Assembly (NCBI RefSeq): GCF_002155145.1
Contig: NZ_CP021323.1
Location: 434,001 to 498,000 of the forward strand
Direction: 5' to 3'
DNA length: 64,000 nt
Origin: Kushneria konosiri
GTDB taxonomy: Bacteria > Pseudomonadota > Gammaproteobacteria > Pseudomonadales > Halomonadaceae
Position numbers and translations under genes: made by a program. This document shows positions 52,961 through 62,026 of this stretch, piece after piece; within the stretch, counting starts at the first letter, position 1; every line of letters begins with the position of its first letter. Under the pieces are notes generated by a model that was not told the origin of the DNA, did no database searches, and worked only from the letters and a program-made list of their open reading frames with translations.

Positions 52961-53959
52961 TCAGAGCTTTTCGATGCGCTCGAGAAGCTCGGTCTGCTCG
53001 GGATTGAGCGCTTTCTTGATGGCCGGCATGGCTTTCTCGGCGAAGGCTTTTTTGTCGACCTCGACAAAGGTCATGCCCTTGTCCTTGAGGGCCTGTTCCA
53101 AGCGCTTCTGATCCTGGGCGAACAGCTCGCGCTCGTAACTTTGCATGTCGCCGGCGGCGTCACGCACCACCTTTTGAAGATCATCCGGCATGCTGTCGAG
53201 CTTGCGCTTGCCAATGACCACATAGATCCAGCTTCTGACGTGATCGGTCATGTTGACGTATTTCTGCACCTCGGAGAGGCTCGCGCTTTCGATCAGAGAC
53301 AGCGGGTTTTCCTGCGCATCGATGGTGCCCTGCTGAAGTGAGGTAAACACTTCACTGAAGGCCATGGGCGTGGGCCGTGCGCCCAGCGCCTGCCAGGTAT
53401 CGACAAACAGCGGAACGTTGGGCACACGCAGACGCAGACCATCCAGATCATCCGGGGTCTTGATCTCGCGGTTGGAGGTCAGCTCGCGCGGTCCGCGCTC
53501 AAACCAGGTCAGCGGGACCAGCCCGGTGCGTTCGGTGATCTGGGCCTCGATTTCGCTGCCGATATCGCCATCGACGGCCTTTTCAAGCTGCTTGCTGTCT
53601 TCAAAGGCATAGGGCACGGCCATCATGGCGGCCTTGGGCGCCCAGTTCTGGAGGCTTTCACCGGTAATGGTCATGTCGGCCGTCCCCAGCTGGATGGAGT
53701 TGATCATGTCCATCTCGTTACCCAGCTGCTCGTTGGGATAGACCTGTACTTCGATACGACCGTCGGAGTTTTTCTCGACCGCCTCCTTGAAGTGCATGGC
53801 AGCCTTGTTCCAGATGTTCTGGTCGTTGGCCAGATGGCCGAATTTCAGCGTGTAATCAGCGGCCTGTACCGGTGTGGCCAGAGCCATGACGCCAGCGGCC
53901 AGCATCCCGGCCCCGATCAGCTGTGACAGACGCAAACGTGACATTTGACGCATCGACAT
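52961..53959 (-). CDS. TRAP transporter substrate-binding protein (DctP type)
   Basis: A 332-aa periplasmic protein with a Sec signal ending near TPVQAADY. DctP features: FGHLANDQNIWNKAAMHF, VQVYPNEQLGNEMDMINSIQ, and the specificity helix region with DGLRLRVPNVPLFVDTWQAL including the Arg that grips the substrate carboxylate. AAGGAG precedes the ATG at 53959. As uronate TRAP binders cluster with uxu genes, glucuronate, galacturonate or mannonate are likely ligands. First transporter gene behind manD. Confidence 0.9.
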   Translation of the reverse strand: MSMRQMSRLRLSQLIGAGMLAAGVMALATPVQAADYTLKFGHLANDQNIWNKAAMHFKEAVEKNSDGRIEVQVYPNEQLGNEMDMINSIQLGTADMTITGESLQNWAPKAAMMAVPYAFEDSKQLEKAVDGDIGSEIEAQITERTGLVPLTWFERGPRELTSNREIKTPDDLDGLRLRVPNVPLFVDTWQALGARPTPMAFSEVFTSLQQGTIDAQENPLSLIESASLSEVQKYVNMTDHVRSWIYVVIGKRKLDSMPDDLQKVVRDAAGDMQSYERELFAQDQKRLEQALKDKGMTFVEVDKKAFAEKAMPAIKKALNPEQTELLERIEKL

Positions 53960-54058
53960 ACCTTGCTCCTTCAGGGCCTGCGCCCTGATCAAATCAAGCG
54001 GTGGGATCATCCATGGCCCGAGAGGGCGTTATTGATCGTTTTGCCTCTTTTTATCGAC

Positions 54059-55270
54059 CTACCAGTGCCAGAGCGTGCCATCCTCGAGGCGGTTGACCGG
54101 CAGACTGGCGCGCCTGTAGGGGTACTTGCCCGCCAGCGCCTCATCGATGTCCACGCCATGCCCGGGCGTCTCGCCCGGCGTGAAGTGGCCATCCTCGAAG
54201 CGATAGGCGTGCGGGAAGACGGCTTCGATTTCCTCGCTGTGCGGCATGTGCTCCTGAATGCCGAAGTTGGGCACCCAGGTATCGAAATGCAGCGCCGCCC
54301 CCATGCAGACCGGAGAAAGGTCGGTCGGGCCATGAAAGCCGGTGCGCACGTGATACAGCTCGGCCAGCGCCGCGATCCGACGCATGTGCGTAATCCCGCC
54401 GGCGTGGGTCAGGGTGGCGCGGATATAATCGATCGACTGCGACTCGATCAGCTCACGGCAGTCGTGAATCGAGTTGAAGACTTCCCCAACGGCCAGCGGC
54501 GTGGTGGTGTGCTGGCGAATCAGTCGGAAGGCGCTCTGGTTTTCGGCCGGCACGCAGTCTTCGAGCCAGAACAGGTGATAGGGCTCGACCTCCTTGCCCA
54601 GTCGCGCCGCCTCGATGGGAGTCAGGCGATGGTGGACGTCGTGCAGCACGTGCAGGTCGTCACCGAAGCGCTCGCGCACGGCCTGGAAGAGCTTGGGCAC
54701 ATGATTGAGATACTTCGACGTGCTCCAGACGTTTTCGCTCGGCAGGCTCGAATCGGCCGGTTCATAGCGCTCACCGGCCTTTTTGGCGACGCCGTAGGTG
54801 GAAGCAATGCCGGGAATGCCGCACTGGACGCGCACCGCGCGATAACCCTGCTCCACGTGACGGGCCACCTCTTCAAGACAGCCTTCGATGTCATGGCCGG
54901 TGGCGTGACCATAAACCATGACCCGATCGCGACTCTTGCCGCCGAGCAGCTTGTAAAGCGGCATGCCGGCCGCCTTGCCCATGATGTCCCACAGCGCCAT
55001 GTCAACGGCCCCGATCGCGGACATGGTGACCGGACCACGACGCCAGTAGGCACCGCGGTAGAAGAACTGCCAGATGTCCTCGATACTGGAGGGATCACGT
55101 CCGATCAGTGCGGGGGCCACGTGCTCTTCGAGATAGGCCACGACCGCCAGCTCACGACCATTGAGCGTCGCGTCACCAATACCGTAGATCCCTTCATCGG
55201 TTTCAATCTTCAGGGTCACCAGGTTACGACCCGGGCAGGTCACGATGACACGTGCATCTACAATCTTCAT
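54059..55270 (-). CDS. manD: D-mannonate dehydratase, enolase superfamily (ManD/RspA type)
   Basis: An enolase-superfamily acid-sugar dehydratase of 403 aa. ManD marks: [19 protein letters not shown] at the N-terminus, [19 protein letters not shown], the metal ligands in [10 protein letters not shown] (Asp) and [10 protein letters not shown] (Glu) and [10 protein letters not shown] (Glu), then [18 protein letters not shown] with the active-site His. It is the promoter-proximal gene of the operon. Some ManD proteins use D-mannonate well, others D-gluconate weakly; the operon favours D-mannonate. No strong Shine-Dalgarno is seen. Confidence 0.9.
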   Translation of the reverse strand: MKIVDARVIVTCPGRNLVTLKIETDEGIYGIGDATLNGRELAVVAYLEEHVAPALIGRDPSSIEDIWQFFYRGAYWRRGPVTMSAIGAVDMALWDIMGKAAGMPLYKLLGGKSRDRVMVYGHATGHDIEGCLEEVARHVEQGYRAVRVQCGIPGIASTYGVAKKAGERYEPADSSLPSENVWSTSKYLNHVPKLFQAVRERFGDDLHVLHDVHHRLTPIEAARLGKEVEPYHLFWLEDCVPAENQSAFRLIRQHTTTPLAVGEVFNSIHDCRELIESQSIDYIRATLTHAGGITHMRRIAALAELYHVRTGFHGPTDLSPVCMGAALHFDTWVPNFGIQEHMPHSEEIEAVFPHAYRFEDGHFTPGETPGHGVDIDEALAGKYPYRRASLPVNRLEDGTLWHW

Positions 55271-55319
55271 GGAAGTTCTCTGCCTGTGTGCTCCAATGAC
55301 GCCAGGCTACCTGCATTAC

Positions 55320-55353
55320 GATTGGCATACCAAATAGACATTGGTATACAAGT
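55320..55353. promoter_or_regulatory. two GntR/UxuR-type operators upstream of manD
   Basis: TTGGCATACCAA (55322-55333) is a near-perfect palindrome, and TTGGTATACAA (55341-55351) is a second copy nineteen bases on. Both resemble the TTGGTATACCAA site of UxuR/ExuR-family regulators. They lie 50-80 bases before manD, where a repressor would block the promoter. Confidence 0.65.
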
Positions 55354-55420
55354 AGTTCGCAGGGCTTCAAAACAGGTCTTAAAGTGTTGTTATATGGGCT
55401 TTATGAGCATACCTCGGTAG

Positions 55421-55434
55421 AATTGGCATGCCAC
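55421..55434. promoter_or_regulatory. third GntR/UxuR-type operator before the regulator gene
   Basis: AATTGGCATGCCAC carries the same TTGG-CATG-CCA(a) form as the two sites near manD and lies about 70 bases before the GntR gene. It would allow autoregulation. Inference from similarity. Confidence 0.5.
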
Positions 55435-55501
55435 AACAGGCCACCAAAAAACCAGAGGGCATGGGGTCTCATGCGGCTCTGGAGCCATCAGGGAGATCGG
55501 G

Positions 55502-56281
55502 ATGCGCCGACAGTATCAGATCATTGGCGAGCAGATTGGTCAGCAGATCGACCGTGACGGCTATCGTCCCGGCGAAAGACTGCCCACGGAGCGCGAATAC
55601 GCCGAGCGCTTTGATGTCAGCCGTACGGTGGTCCGTGAAGCCTTTATCATGCTGGAGCTGGCCGGACGCGTAGAAGTCCGCAAGGGATCAGGCACCTATG
55701 TCCGTGATGCCGGTGACAGTGTCGAATCTGCCTCGACAGTCGCCCTGAACATGTCTGCCCCCACCGAGGATATCGGCCCGTTCGAGCTCTTGAAGGCACG
55801 TCAGGTGGTGGAAAGCGCCGTGGCCTCGGCCGCGGCCGAGCTGGTGACGCCAGGCGACATCCGAGCCCTGTCGGCGCTTCTGGCCGAGGAACGCTGGGCG
55901 CTGGAAACTTCTCTCGGCGGGCAGGAGCTGAGCAATGCCCCCGACCAAGCCGACCGCGCCTTTCACCTGCTGATTGCGCGCGCCAGTCAAAACACGCTGC
56001 TGGAAGATGCCGTCAACCGGCTCTGGGAGCAGCGAGATCGCAGCCCCATGTGGCGACGCCTGCACGGTCGCATCATGGATTTCTCCTATCGCCGCAGCTG
56101 GCTGGACGATCATGATTGCATCCTGGCCTGTCTCAAAAAACGCGACAGCACCGGTGCCCATGACGCGATGTGGGCGCACATCGAGCACGTGATGCACACA
56201 CTGTTCACTCATTCCGATACCGATGATCCGGCCTTTGACGGCTATCTCTTTACCCGCGGCATCAAGCGTTCCTCTTCCTGA
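55502..56281 (+). CDS. GntR family regulator, FadR/UxuR subgroup
   Basis: A 259-aa DNA-binding repressor. The winged helix-turn-helix GERLPTEREYAERFDVSRTV (residues about 24-43) continues as REAFIMLELAGRVEVRKGSGT; the FCD effector domain follows with the metal-type residues Asp (FELLKARQVVES region), His in DRAFHLLIARAS and His in WLDDHDCIL. UxuR-type proteins respond to fructuronate or mannonate. It is divergent from the manD operon, with three likely binding sites between. The start ATG at 55502 has GGGAGATCGGG upstream. Confidence 0.85.
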   Translation: MRRQYQIIGEQIGQQIDRDGYRPGERLPTEREYAERFDVSRTVVREAFIMLELAGRVEVRKGSGTYVRDAGDSVESASTVALNMSAPTEDIGPFELLKARQVVESAVASAAAELVTPGDIRALSALLAEERWALETSLGGQELSNAPDQADRAFHLLIARASQNTLLEDAVNRLWEQRDRSPMWRRLHGRIMDFSYRRSWLDDHDCILACLKKRDSTGAHDAMWAHIEHVMHTLFTHSDTDDPAFDGYLFTRGIKRSSS

Positions 56282-56562
56282 TCTCCCCTGCCGGTTCCTC
56301 TTGCGCGGTCGCCGGCGTTGGCCTCAATGCCTTTTTGTGGCTGTTCGTACCGGAGCTTTTCTGGTTCTGGTGGAACGTGACCGGCGCCGTCACCATGCTG
56401 GTCGTTGCGCTGGCCACCAGTGCCGTGACACATCGCCGCACGCATGTTGATGTCATGCCCCGACCCGTTCTGGACGTACATATACCCACGATCGCGGTAC
56501 TGGGCGTTTTCTTTGTGGCCATTGTCGCGTTCAGCGTATGGCTGCCGACGCTTTTGACCTGA
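56282..56562 (+). pseudogene. C-terminal remnant of a sodium/solute symporter (SSS family)
   Basis: In a frame that opens only at 56239 (overlapping the end of the regulator gene), the sequence from about 56290 encodes CAVAGVGLNAFLWLFVPE, WFWWNVTGAVTMLVVALATS and, at the end, MPRPVLDVHIPTIAVLG followed by FVAIVAFSVWLP. This is the pattern of the last two or three membrane segments of SSS-type transporters. There is no start codon with a ribosome site and the other ten or so segments are missing. Most likely a deletion removed the rest of a transporter gene. Expression of a short membrane peptide cannot be excluded. Confidence 0.6.
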
Positions 56563-56663
56563 GCGTTGTATGGAGGTTTCTGAAGCAGACCTTGATATCG
56601 AGGAAGAACGTACCAAAATTCATGGGAAGGACGTCATGGCAAGTCCTGGGTAACACGCCATGA

Positions 56664-56681
56664 TGCTCGCAGGAGCGAGCA
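56664..56681. repeat. hairpin upstream of dps
   Basis: TGCTCGC-AGGA-GCGAGCA, a 7-bp stem without T-run, 35 bases before the dps start. It may be an mRNA leader element or an incomplete terminator of the symporter remnant. Confidence 0.4.
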
Positions 56682-56715
56682 GTATTTAACTGGTCTCGAC
56701 AAAAGGATGTGATTC

Positions 56716-57255
56716 ATGAGCAGTGCCAACACACGCAACATCAAGGATGCCAACCAGAAAGCCGCCACAAGGCTCTATCCGACGCGCAATGATCTCCCGG
56801 AAGAGACGCGCGCAAAGGTAGTAGCGGTCATGAACGAGCGTCTGGCCGAGCTGATCGATCTGGCGCTGGTGATCAAGCAGGCACACTGGAACCTCAAGGG
56901 CCCGCAATTCATCGCCGTTCATGAAATGCTTGATGGTTTCAGAAGCGGCATCGATGCACACGTCGATGAAGTGGCCGAGCGCCTGGTCCAGCTGGGCGGC
57001 ACCGCGATGGGCACGGTACAACAGGTTTCCAAAAACACCAGCCTTGAGACCTACCCGGGCGATATCCATCGCATCGAGGACCACCTCAAGGCTCTGGCCG
57101 ACCATTACGCCGGCGCCGGTGCGAGAGTGCGCAAGTCCATTGATCAGACCGATGAACTGGGGGATGCCGACTCCTCCGACCTGCTGACCGGAGTATCCCG
57201 CACGCTCGACAGCAACCTGTGGTTCATCGAGGCTCATCTGCAGGAAGGCGCCTGA
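56716..57255 (+). CDS. dps: Dps family DNA-protecting ferritin-like protein
   Basis: A 179-aa dodecameric ferritin-like protein that binds iron and DNA in stress. Ferroxidase-site residues are visible in KQAHWNLKGPQFIAVHEML (His), and DAHVDEVAERLVQLGG (Asp, Glu). The N-terminus (about 25 residues with several Lys and Arg) could bind DNA. AAGGA precedes the ATG by eight bases. A strong terminator follows, so it is transcribed alone. Confidence 0.93.
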   Translation: MSSANTRNIKDANQKAATRLYPTRNDLPEETRAKVVAVMNERLAELIDLALVIKQAHWNLKGPQFIAVHEMLDGFRSGIDAHVDEVAERLVQLGGTAMGTVQQVSKNTSLETYPGDIHRIEDHLKALADHYAGAGARVRKSIDQTDELGDADSSDLLTGVSRTLDSNLWFIEAHLQEGA

Positions 57256-57303
57256 GCCATCCTCTAGCGCACCCGGCCACAGCGCCGGCTACTGCAATAT
57301 CAC

Positions 57304-57338
57304 AACGGGAGTGCCCTGACGGGGCACTCCCGTTTTTT
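57304..57338 (+). terminator. rho-independent terminator of dps
   Basis: Stem AACGGGAGTGCCC/GGGCACTCCCGTT (13 bp), loop TGACG, T-run. It lies between the convergent dps and kdgK genes. Confidence 0.93.
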
Positions 57339-57357
57339 ATCCATGCGTTCAGAGACG

Positions 57358-58284
57358 TCAGGGCATTTCGGGCATGTGCTCAGGATCGATGATCGCGCCA
57401 CGATGCTTGATCACGGTCGAGGCCAGACGGTGCCCCCAGCGCGCTGCCTGCTCGACGTTGCCACCGGTAAGACGACAGGCCAGATAGCCGGCACTGAAGG
57501 AATCTCCTGCCGCGGTGGTATCCACAACCTTCTCGACGCGTTCACCGGCCACTTCGTGGCGCATGCCCTCACACTCGATCAGACAGCTCTCGGCCCCGCG
57601 CTTGATCACGATCTCGCCTACCCCCAGCTCGCGGTAGAACGCAAATAGCGCCTCGGGCGTTTCAACGCCGAACAGGGCCTGATCGTCTTCAAAGGTGACG
57701 ATGGCCAGATCCACCTGCGCCAGCAGCGCCTGATGCGCCTGACGAGCCGTTTCCACGTTCTGCCAGAGCCTGGGGCGATAGTTGTTATCGAATACAACCC
57801 TGACACCGCGCGCGCGCAGCCCCGGGAGCCCGGAAAGCAGTCGCGCACGCCCTTCCGCGGTCAGAATGGCCAGACTGATACCGCTGAGATAGAGCGTATC
57901 GCAGTCCGCCAACCGCTCGAGCAGCTGCTCGCCCTCCTCGCCATCGAGCATGAAACGGGCTGCCGCTTCACTTCGCCAGTAGTGGAAGCGCCGCTCCCCG
58001 GCGTCATCGGTTTCGATGAAATAAAGGCCTGGCAGGCGCGACTCCAGAGTCCTGACGTTATCGACACCAACGCCTTCACGGACAAAGCGTTCGCGCATGG
58101 CCTGACTAAATCCATCCGTCCCCAGCGCCGTGACATATTCCACGTTCAGGGCATCGCCTGTCAGACGCGCCAGGTAGGCCGCCGTATTAAAGCTGTCGCC
58201 GCCGAAGGTCTGATGGACGGACTGTCCGGGCCGGCCATGCATTTCAATCATGCATTCGCCCATGAGCGCGATGGTGGATGACAA
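57358..58284 (-). CDS. kdgK: 2-keto-3-deoxygluconate kinase (PfkB family)
   Basis: Phosphorylates KDG to KDPG, linking the uxu/manD pathway to Eda. The 308-aa PfkB protein begins IALMGECMIEMHG, has the substrate-binding FGGDSFNTAAYLARL, VVFDNNYRPRLW, and the catalytic VDTTAAGDSFSAGYL. There is no good ATG; the best start is TTG at 58284, with AGGGAG seven bases upstream. KdgK rather than another sugar kinase is supported by DNNYRPRLW and the neighbouring mannonate operon. Confidence 0.88.
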   Translation of the reverse strand: MSSTIALMGECMIEMHGRPGQSVHQTFGGDSFNTAAYLARLTGDALNVEYVTALGTDGFSQAMRERFVREGVGVDNVRTLESRLPGLYFIETDDAGERRFHYWRSEAAARFMLDGEEGEQLLERLADCDTLYLSGISLAILTAEGRARLLSGLPGLRARGVRVVFDNNYRPRLWQNVETARQAHQALLAQVDLAIVTFEDDQALFGVETPEALFAFYRELGVGEIVIKRGAESCLIECEGMRHEVAGERVEKVVDTTAAGDSFSAGYLACRLTGGNVEQAARWGHRLASTVIKHRGAIIDPEHMPEMP

Positions 58285-58420
58285 GATGGTTCTCCCTTTT
58301 CCGGCATTGTGTTTTGCGACGATGCACCTGAAGCTGTCAGGACTCAAGCCACACCGATACTTTTCAAACGATACTTTCAAACGTCACGACGTTCCCGAGA
58401 GAACAAGTTCAGGAGACCCC

Positions 58421-59086
58421 ATGGCACGTATTAAATGTCTGATCTTTGACTGCGACGGCACCCTGGTCGACAGCGAACCCCTGCTTGCCGAGGTACTGGC
58501 GCAGACCCTGCCCGAAGCCGGCCTGCCCTTTCGTGCCAGCGACTATATGAACGAATTTCGCGGCGTGGTCTATGGCCATATCGTGGCGGAACTCGAGCAG
58601 CGCCATGGCAGCGTTGACGAAACAGTCAAAAGGGAGGCCGAAACACGTATGCGGGCCCGCCTGATGGCAGGGCTCAAGGATAGCCTGATCGTGATCGAGG
58701 GCATCGAGGCTTCACTCGAGACCCTGATGCCCGATTATCTCTGCTGCGTGGCCTCCAACGGACCGCTCAACAAGATTCGCCAATCCATGGAAGTCTCCGG
58801 ATTGGGTCGCTTTTTTGGCGATCATCTCTTTTCAGCCTATGAAGTAGGCCATTTCAAGCCGGATCCTGGTCTCTTCCTGCATGCCGCTCGCGCCATGGGT
58901 GTCGCCCCCAAGGAGTGTCTGGTCATCGATGACGCCCCGGTAGGAGTGACGGCGGCACTGGCAGCCGGCATGCAGGTGGCGCACATCAACCACTTCCCCG
59001 ATGAAGAACAGACGCCGGAACGAGCGCATGAACTCCTTCACATGAAGGATCTGCCCGCGCTGGTGCGCGCACTCGATCGGGCCTGA
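58421..59086 (+). CDS. HAD family phosphatase (beta-phosphoglucomutase-like subgroup)
   Basis: A 221-aa HAD hydrolase: motif I FDCDGTLVDSEPLL with the nucleophile Asp, motif II CVASNGP (Ser position is in ASNGP), motif III Lys in GHFKPDPGLFL and motif IV VIDDAPVGVTAA. Such enzymes hydrolyse sugar phosphates, for example 6-phosphogluconate (YieH-type). It is divergent from kdgK, and a role in removing excess sugar-acid phosphates is possible but not shown. AGGAG precedes the ATG at 58421 by five bases. Confidence 0.83.
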   Translation: MARIKCLIFDCDGTLVDSEPLLAEVLAQTLPEAGLPFRASDYMNEFRGVVYGHIVAELEQRHGSVDETVKREAETRMRARLMAGLKDSLIVIEGIEASLETLMPDYLCCVASNGPLNKIRQSMEVSGLGRFFGDHLFSAYEVGHFKPDPGLFLHAARAMGVAPKECLVIDDAPVGVTAALAAGMQVAHINHFPDEEQTPERAHELLHMKDLPALVRALDRA

Positions 59087-59157
59087 GCGGGGCACCATGA
59101 CGCCAGACGATGGTCAAAGCAGTGACGGTTTTCATGCCTCGCACCAGGAGAGATTCC

Positions 59158-59874
59158 ATGGCACGCAGTGAACAGGAAGTGATCGACGGTCTGTTTTCCC
59201 GCCTGAAGGATACCGAGGCTCAGACCGGAGAGCGGGATGCACAGGCCCAGGCGCGCATCGATGCCCACGTGCGTGACCAGCCAGGTGCGCCCTACTACAT
59301 GGCGCAGACCATTGTGGTCCAGGAGGCGGCCATCAAGCGGCTCAACGCTCGCATTGAGGCGCTGGAAAAGCAAAAGAGCGAAAAACGCAGCAGCGGCGGC
59401 TTTCTGGCCGGTATTTTCGGCGCCGATCAGCGAGAAGAACCTGCTGCCGAGCGGCGCCAGACATCCGGTGCGTCAGGGCGACCGACCGGCAGTGGCCCGA
59501 GCCAGAACTGGCAGACCAATGGTCCGGCCCAGGCGCCCGGCAACGCCATGCGCGGCGGCGGCTTTCTGGGCGGCGCCCTGCAAACGGCGGCCGGGGTGGC
59601 CGGCGGCATGATGCTGGGCAACATGCTGATGGGCATGTTTGGGCATCACAACAGTGAAGAGATTGTCGATGTCATCGACGACCCGGTCGGCACCGATCAT
59701 CAGGACGATCAGAGCGGTATGGACAGCGGTGACCCCGGCATGGATCAGGGTAATTTTGCACAAACCGATTACGATCCACAGTCCGACGCACCTTACGACG
59801 ATGGCGGCTTTCAGGACGATAGTTCCTTTTTCGGTGGCGACGCTGGTGGATTCGATGATTTCGATGAAATCTAG
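59158..59874 (+). CDS. DUF2076 domain protein
   Basis: A 238-aa protein of the DUF2076 family. The N-terminal MARSEQEVIDGLFSRLKDTE is followed by a coiled-coil-like segment that ends NARIEALEKQKSE near residue 75. Then come a Gly/Ser/Gln-rich linker, one hydrophobic Gly- and Met-rich segment (AAGVAGGMMLGNMLMGMFGH), and an extremely acidic tail with many Asp and Gly. Such proteins are of unknown function and possibly peripheral to the membrane. AGGAG lies seven bases before the ATG at 59158. Confidence 0.82.
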   Translation: MARSEQEVIDGLFSRLKDTEAQTGERDAQAQARIDAHVRDQPGAPYYMAQTIVVQEAAIKRLNARIEALEKQKSEKRSSGGFLAGIFGADQREEPAAERRQTSGASGRPTGSGPSQNWQTNGPAQAPGNAMRGGGFLGGALQTAAGVAGGMMLGNMLMGMFGHHNSEEIVDVIDDPVGTDHQDDQSGMDSGDPGMDQGNFAQTDYDPQSDAPYDDGGFQDDSSFFGGDAGGFDDFDEI

Positions 59875-59906
59875 CCGGCACTGACCGACGCTACGGATCC
59901 ATCCGA

Positions 59907-59933
59907 CCATGCCCGCAAGGTTTTCGGGCATGG
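59907..59933. repeat. hairpin downstream of the DUF2076 gene
   Basis: A perfect 9-bp stem CCATGCCCG/CGGGCATGG with a nine-base loop that contains TTTT. There is no T-run behind it; it may still end transcription before the tRNA gene. Confidence 0.4.
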
Positions 59934-59970
59934 ACATACTGCCCTGACATCAGTACCATATGGCGCCTTC

Positions 59971-60060
<90 letters not shown>

Positions 60061-60069
60061 GATATGGAA

Positions 60070-60096
60070 AAGCCGGCCCTGGTGGCCGGCTTTTTT
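60070..60096 (+). terminator. rho-independent terminator of the tRNA-Ser gene
   Basis: Stem GCCGGCC/GGCCGGC, loop CTGGT, six Ts, ten bases after the tRNA. Confidence 0.9.
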
Positions 60097-60126
60097 GTGC
60101 CTGATCCTCGGCTTGAAAGCCGGCCT

Positions 60127-60633
60127 CTATCCGCTGTAGGGCATCGACTGTGCCGCTGTTCCCGACGCAGGCTGTACCGGCTGGGCCACATGACGCAGCT
60201 CGATGTTTTGCGTGGTATTGATGGGCTGACCGTTGCAGTTGAGCTGACGCAGGCGGTCATTGCCGATGACCTGAAAGCTCATGCAGCTGTCGCTGCTTTC
60301 CGGGTCGAGGCGATAAATCACTGCCTGTGGGTCGACCTGATTGCCGCGCGTGACCACCCAGTCACCCGAGCGCGTCTGCACCTCCTGCGCCCGGTCGGTC
60401 CCCAGATAGCGCTGCTTGAGCGTATAGGTCGAGGCAAAACCGGTCATGCCGGAAGACACCAGCGTAAGTTCGGTATCAATCCCCTCGCAGTCTGCACATG
60501 GCAACACGCCCTGCCAGCTTTCAGCCACGGACATGACCTGAGGTGCCGACGACACTGCCGGCTGCTGACTGCAGCCGGCCAGTGCCAGACCTGCGGTGAC
60601 CAGCAGGATACCGCTGGAAAAAGCTTTTTTCAT
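60127..60633 (-). CDS. NlpE-like copper/stress lipoprotein
   Basis: A 168-aa lipoprotein with lipobox LALAGCS. The NlpE N-terminal domain is recognised by WQGVLPCADCEGIDTELTL, in which CADC is the characteristic Cys pair. The remainder, with VTRGNQVDPQAVIYRLDP, completes the small beta-barrel; the second NlpE domain (OB fold) of E. coli is absent. NlpE reports surface contact and lipoprotein defects in E. coli; here the short form might only bind metal or sense redox. A second Cys pair (SDSCMSF and QLNCNGQ) could form a disulfide. Confidence 0.83.
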   Translation of the reverse strand: MKKAFSSGILLVTAGLALAGCSQQPAVSSAPQVMSVAESWQGVLPCADCEGIDTELTLVSSGMTGFASTYTLKQRYLGTDRAQEVQTRSGDWVVTRGNQVDPQAVIYRLDPESSDSCMSFQVIGNDRLRQLNCNGQPINTTQNIELRHVAQPVQPASGTAAQSMPYSG

Positions 60634-60730
60634 GACACACCCTCGTTTGCCGTTAATTGCCCGAACCCCTGTCGTGTCCTGGCATGACTATAGGCAAACG
60701 TAGTCGAGTCGCTTCAAACTGTCCCGGCCT

Positions 60731-62026
60731 TCACGAGACGATTCGATCGCGGCCGCGTCCCTTGGCCTGATAAAGCTTCTGATCCACGCTTTCGACCAGA
60801 TCATGGCTGCTCATGCCGCGAGCATTGATGATGCCGGCCGAAAAGGTGACCTGAAGCCCGCGCGGGCTGAGATATTCAAGCGTCAGAGAATGACGCAAAC
60901 GCTCAAGGGCCTGAAAGGCGCCATTAACGTCGATCCCGGGCAGGATCAGCATGAACTCTTCCCCTCCCCACCGCACCAGAATATCGCTGGCCCGCAACTG
61001 GCGTGACAGTACCTCGGCAAACTGCTGGAGCACCTGATCGCCGACGGTGTGTCCATAGTCATCGTTGACACGCTTGAAGTGGTCGATATCCAGCAGGGCA
61101 ACGCTGATATCCAGCCCCTGGCGCTCGGCCTGCTCAAGCGCCGCCTCAAGGCTGCTGATGCCGAACCGACGATTGCGAATGCCGGTCAGCTCATCATGGG
61201 TGGCAAGATATTCAAGGCGCACGTTTTTCTCTTCCAGCGCCATCTCGAGCTTTTTTCGCTCGCTGATATCGACCAGAAAGACCACATCCCGCGGCCGACC
61301 GTCCTCCCCCAGGATACGCACGCTCTCGACGATCACCGTATGACGCTCACCGTGACGCGCCACCAGTTCACATTCTCCAAAATGCTGGGCATGACCATGA
61401 TGTTTGCCCATCGCACCCTGTTGCTGGCGCCGGAGATACTGATGGCTGCTATAGGGCACCACCACCGAGAAGGCGCGACCAATCAGCTCGTGCTCGTCAT
61501 AACCGTGAAAGCGACAGTAGGCCGGATTAACCATTTCAAAGCGGCCATCTTCGGTCAGCACGCAAATGCCCATGGGGGTGGCATTAATGATGCTGGAAAT
61601 GCACTCCTGACTGCGTTTGAGCTCTTCATGCTGAAGGATCTGTCGAGTGCAGTCCTGCACCACAAGCATGACTCGAGTGACCTTTTCCGCAGCTTTCAGG
61701 CGGCAACCGGTGATGTTCAACGCCAGGCGTCGCCCGCACCCATTGAAGCGTATCCAGCGAACGCGCGGCGTTTGCCCGTATTGGGAAGTGGTGTCATCAA
61801 CACACCAGTCACGGGCCGGGTGATGCCCCGTGGCGTCAGGAGTCCATTGCCATGGTTCAGCCTGTTCGATGGGGTCGAAATGGTTCAGCAGGGTTCGAGC
61901 CGAATGATTGAGACCTTCAAGCGTAATGCGCTCGCCGCACTGGTAGACCAGCGCTGCAATGTTCAGCTTGTCGAGTGCCTCGATGGACGGGCAGTCGTCA
62001 GCAGGCGGCGGCAGACAATGACTCAT
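60731..62026 (-). CDS. PAS-domain diguanylate cyclase
   Basis: Makes the second messenger cyclic di-GMP. After an N-terminal part that may be a degenerate PAS (residues 1-120), a PAS domain follows with SIINATPMGICVLTEDGRFE and CRFHGYDEHELIGRAF, then a PAC-like VVFLVDISERKKLE, and a GGDEF domain: DELTGIRNRRFG, ALLDIDHFKRVNDDYGH and the active-site RWGGEEFML. The Gly-Gly-Glu-Glu-Phe form is catalytically competent. No membrane segment is seen, so the sensor is cytoplasmic. The start is uncertain: the frame is open to 62194, with ATGs at 62125, 62047 and 62026, none with a good ribosome site. Confidence 0.85.
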   Translation of the reverse strand: MSHCLPPPADDCPSIEALDKLNIAALVYQCGERITLEGLNHSARTLLNHFDPIEQAEPWQWTPDATGHHPARDWCVDDTTSQYGQTPRVRWIRFNGCGRRLALNITGCRLKAAEKVTRVMLVVQDCTRQILQHEELKRSQECISSIINATPMGICVLTEDGRFEMVNPAYCRFHGYDEHELIGRAFSVVVPYSSHQYLRRQQQGAMGKHHGHAQHFGECELVARHGERHTVIVESVRILGEDGRPRDVVFLVDISERKKLEMALEEKNVRLEYLATHDELTGIRNRRFGISSLEAALEQAERQGLDISVALLDIDHFKRVNDDYGHTVGDQVLQQFAEVLSRQLRASDILVRWGGEEFMLILPGIDVNGAFQALERLRHSLTLEYLSPRGLQVTFSAGIINARGMSSHDLVESVDQKLYQAKGRGRDRIVS

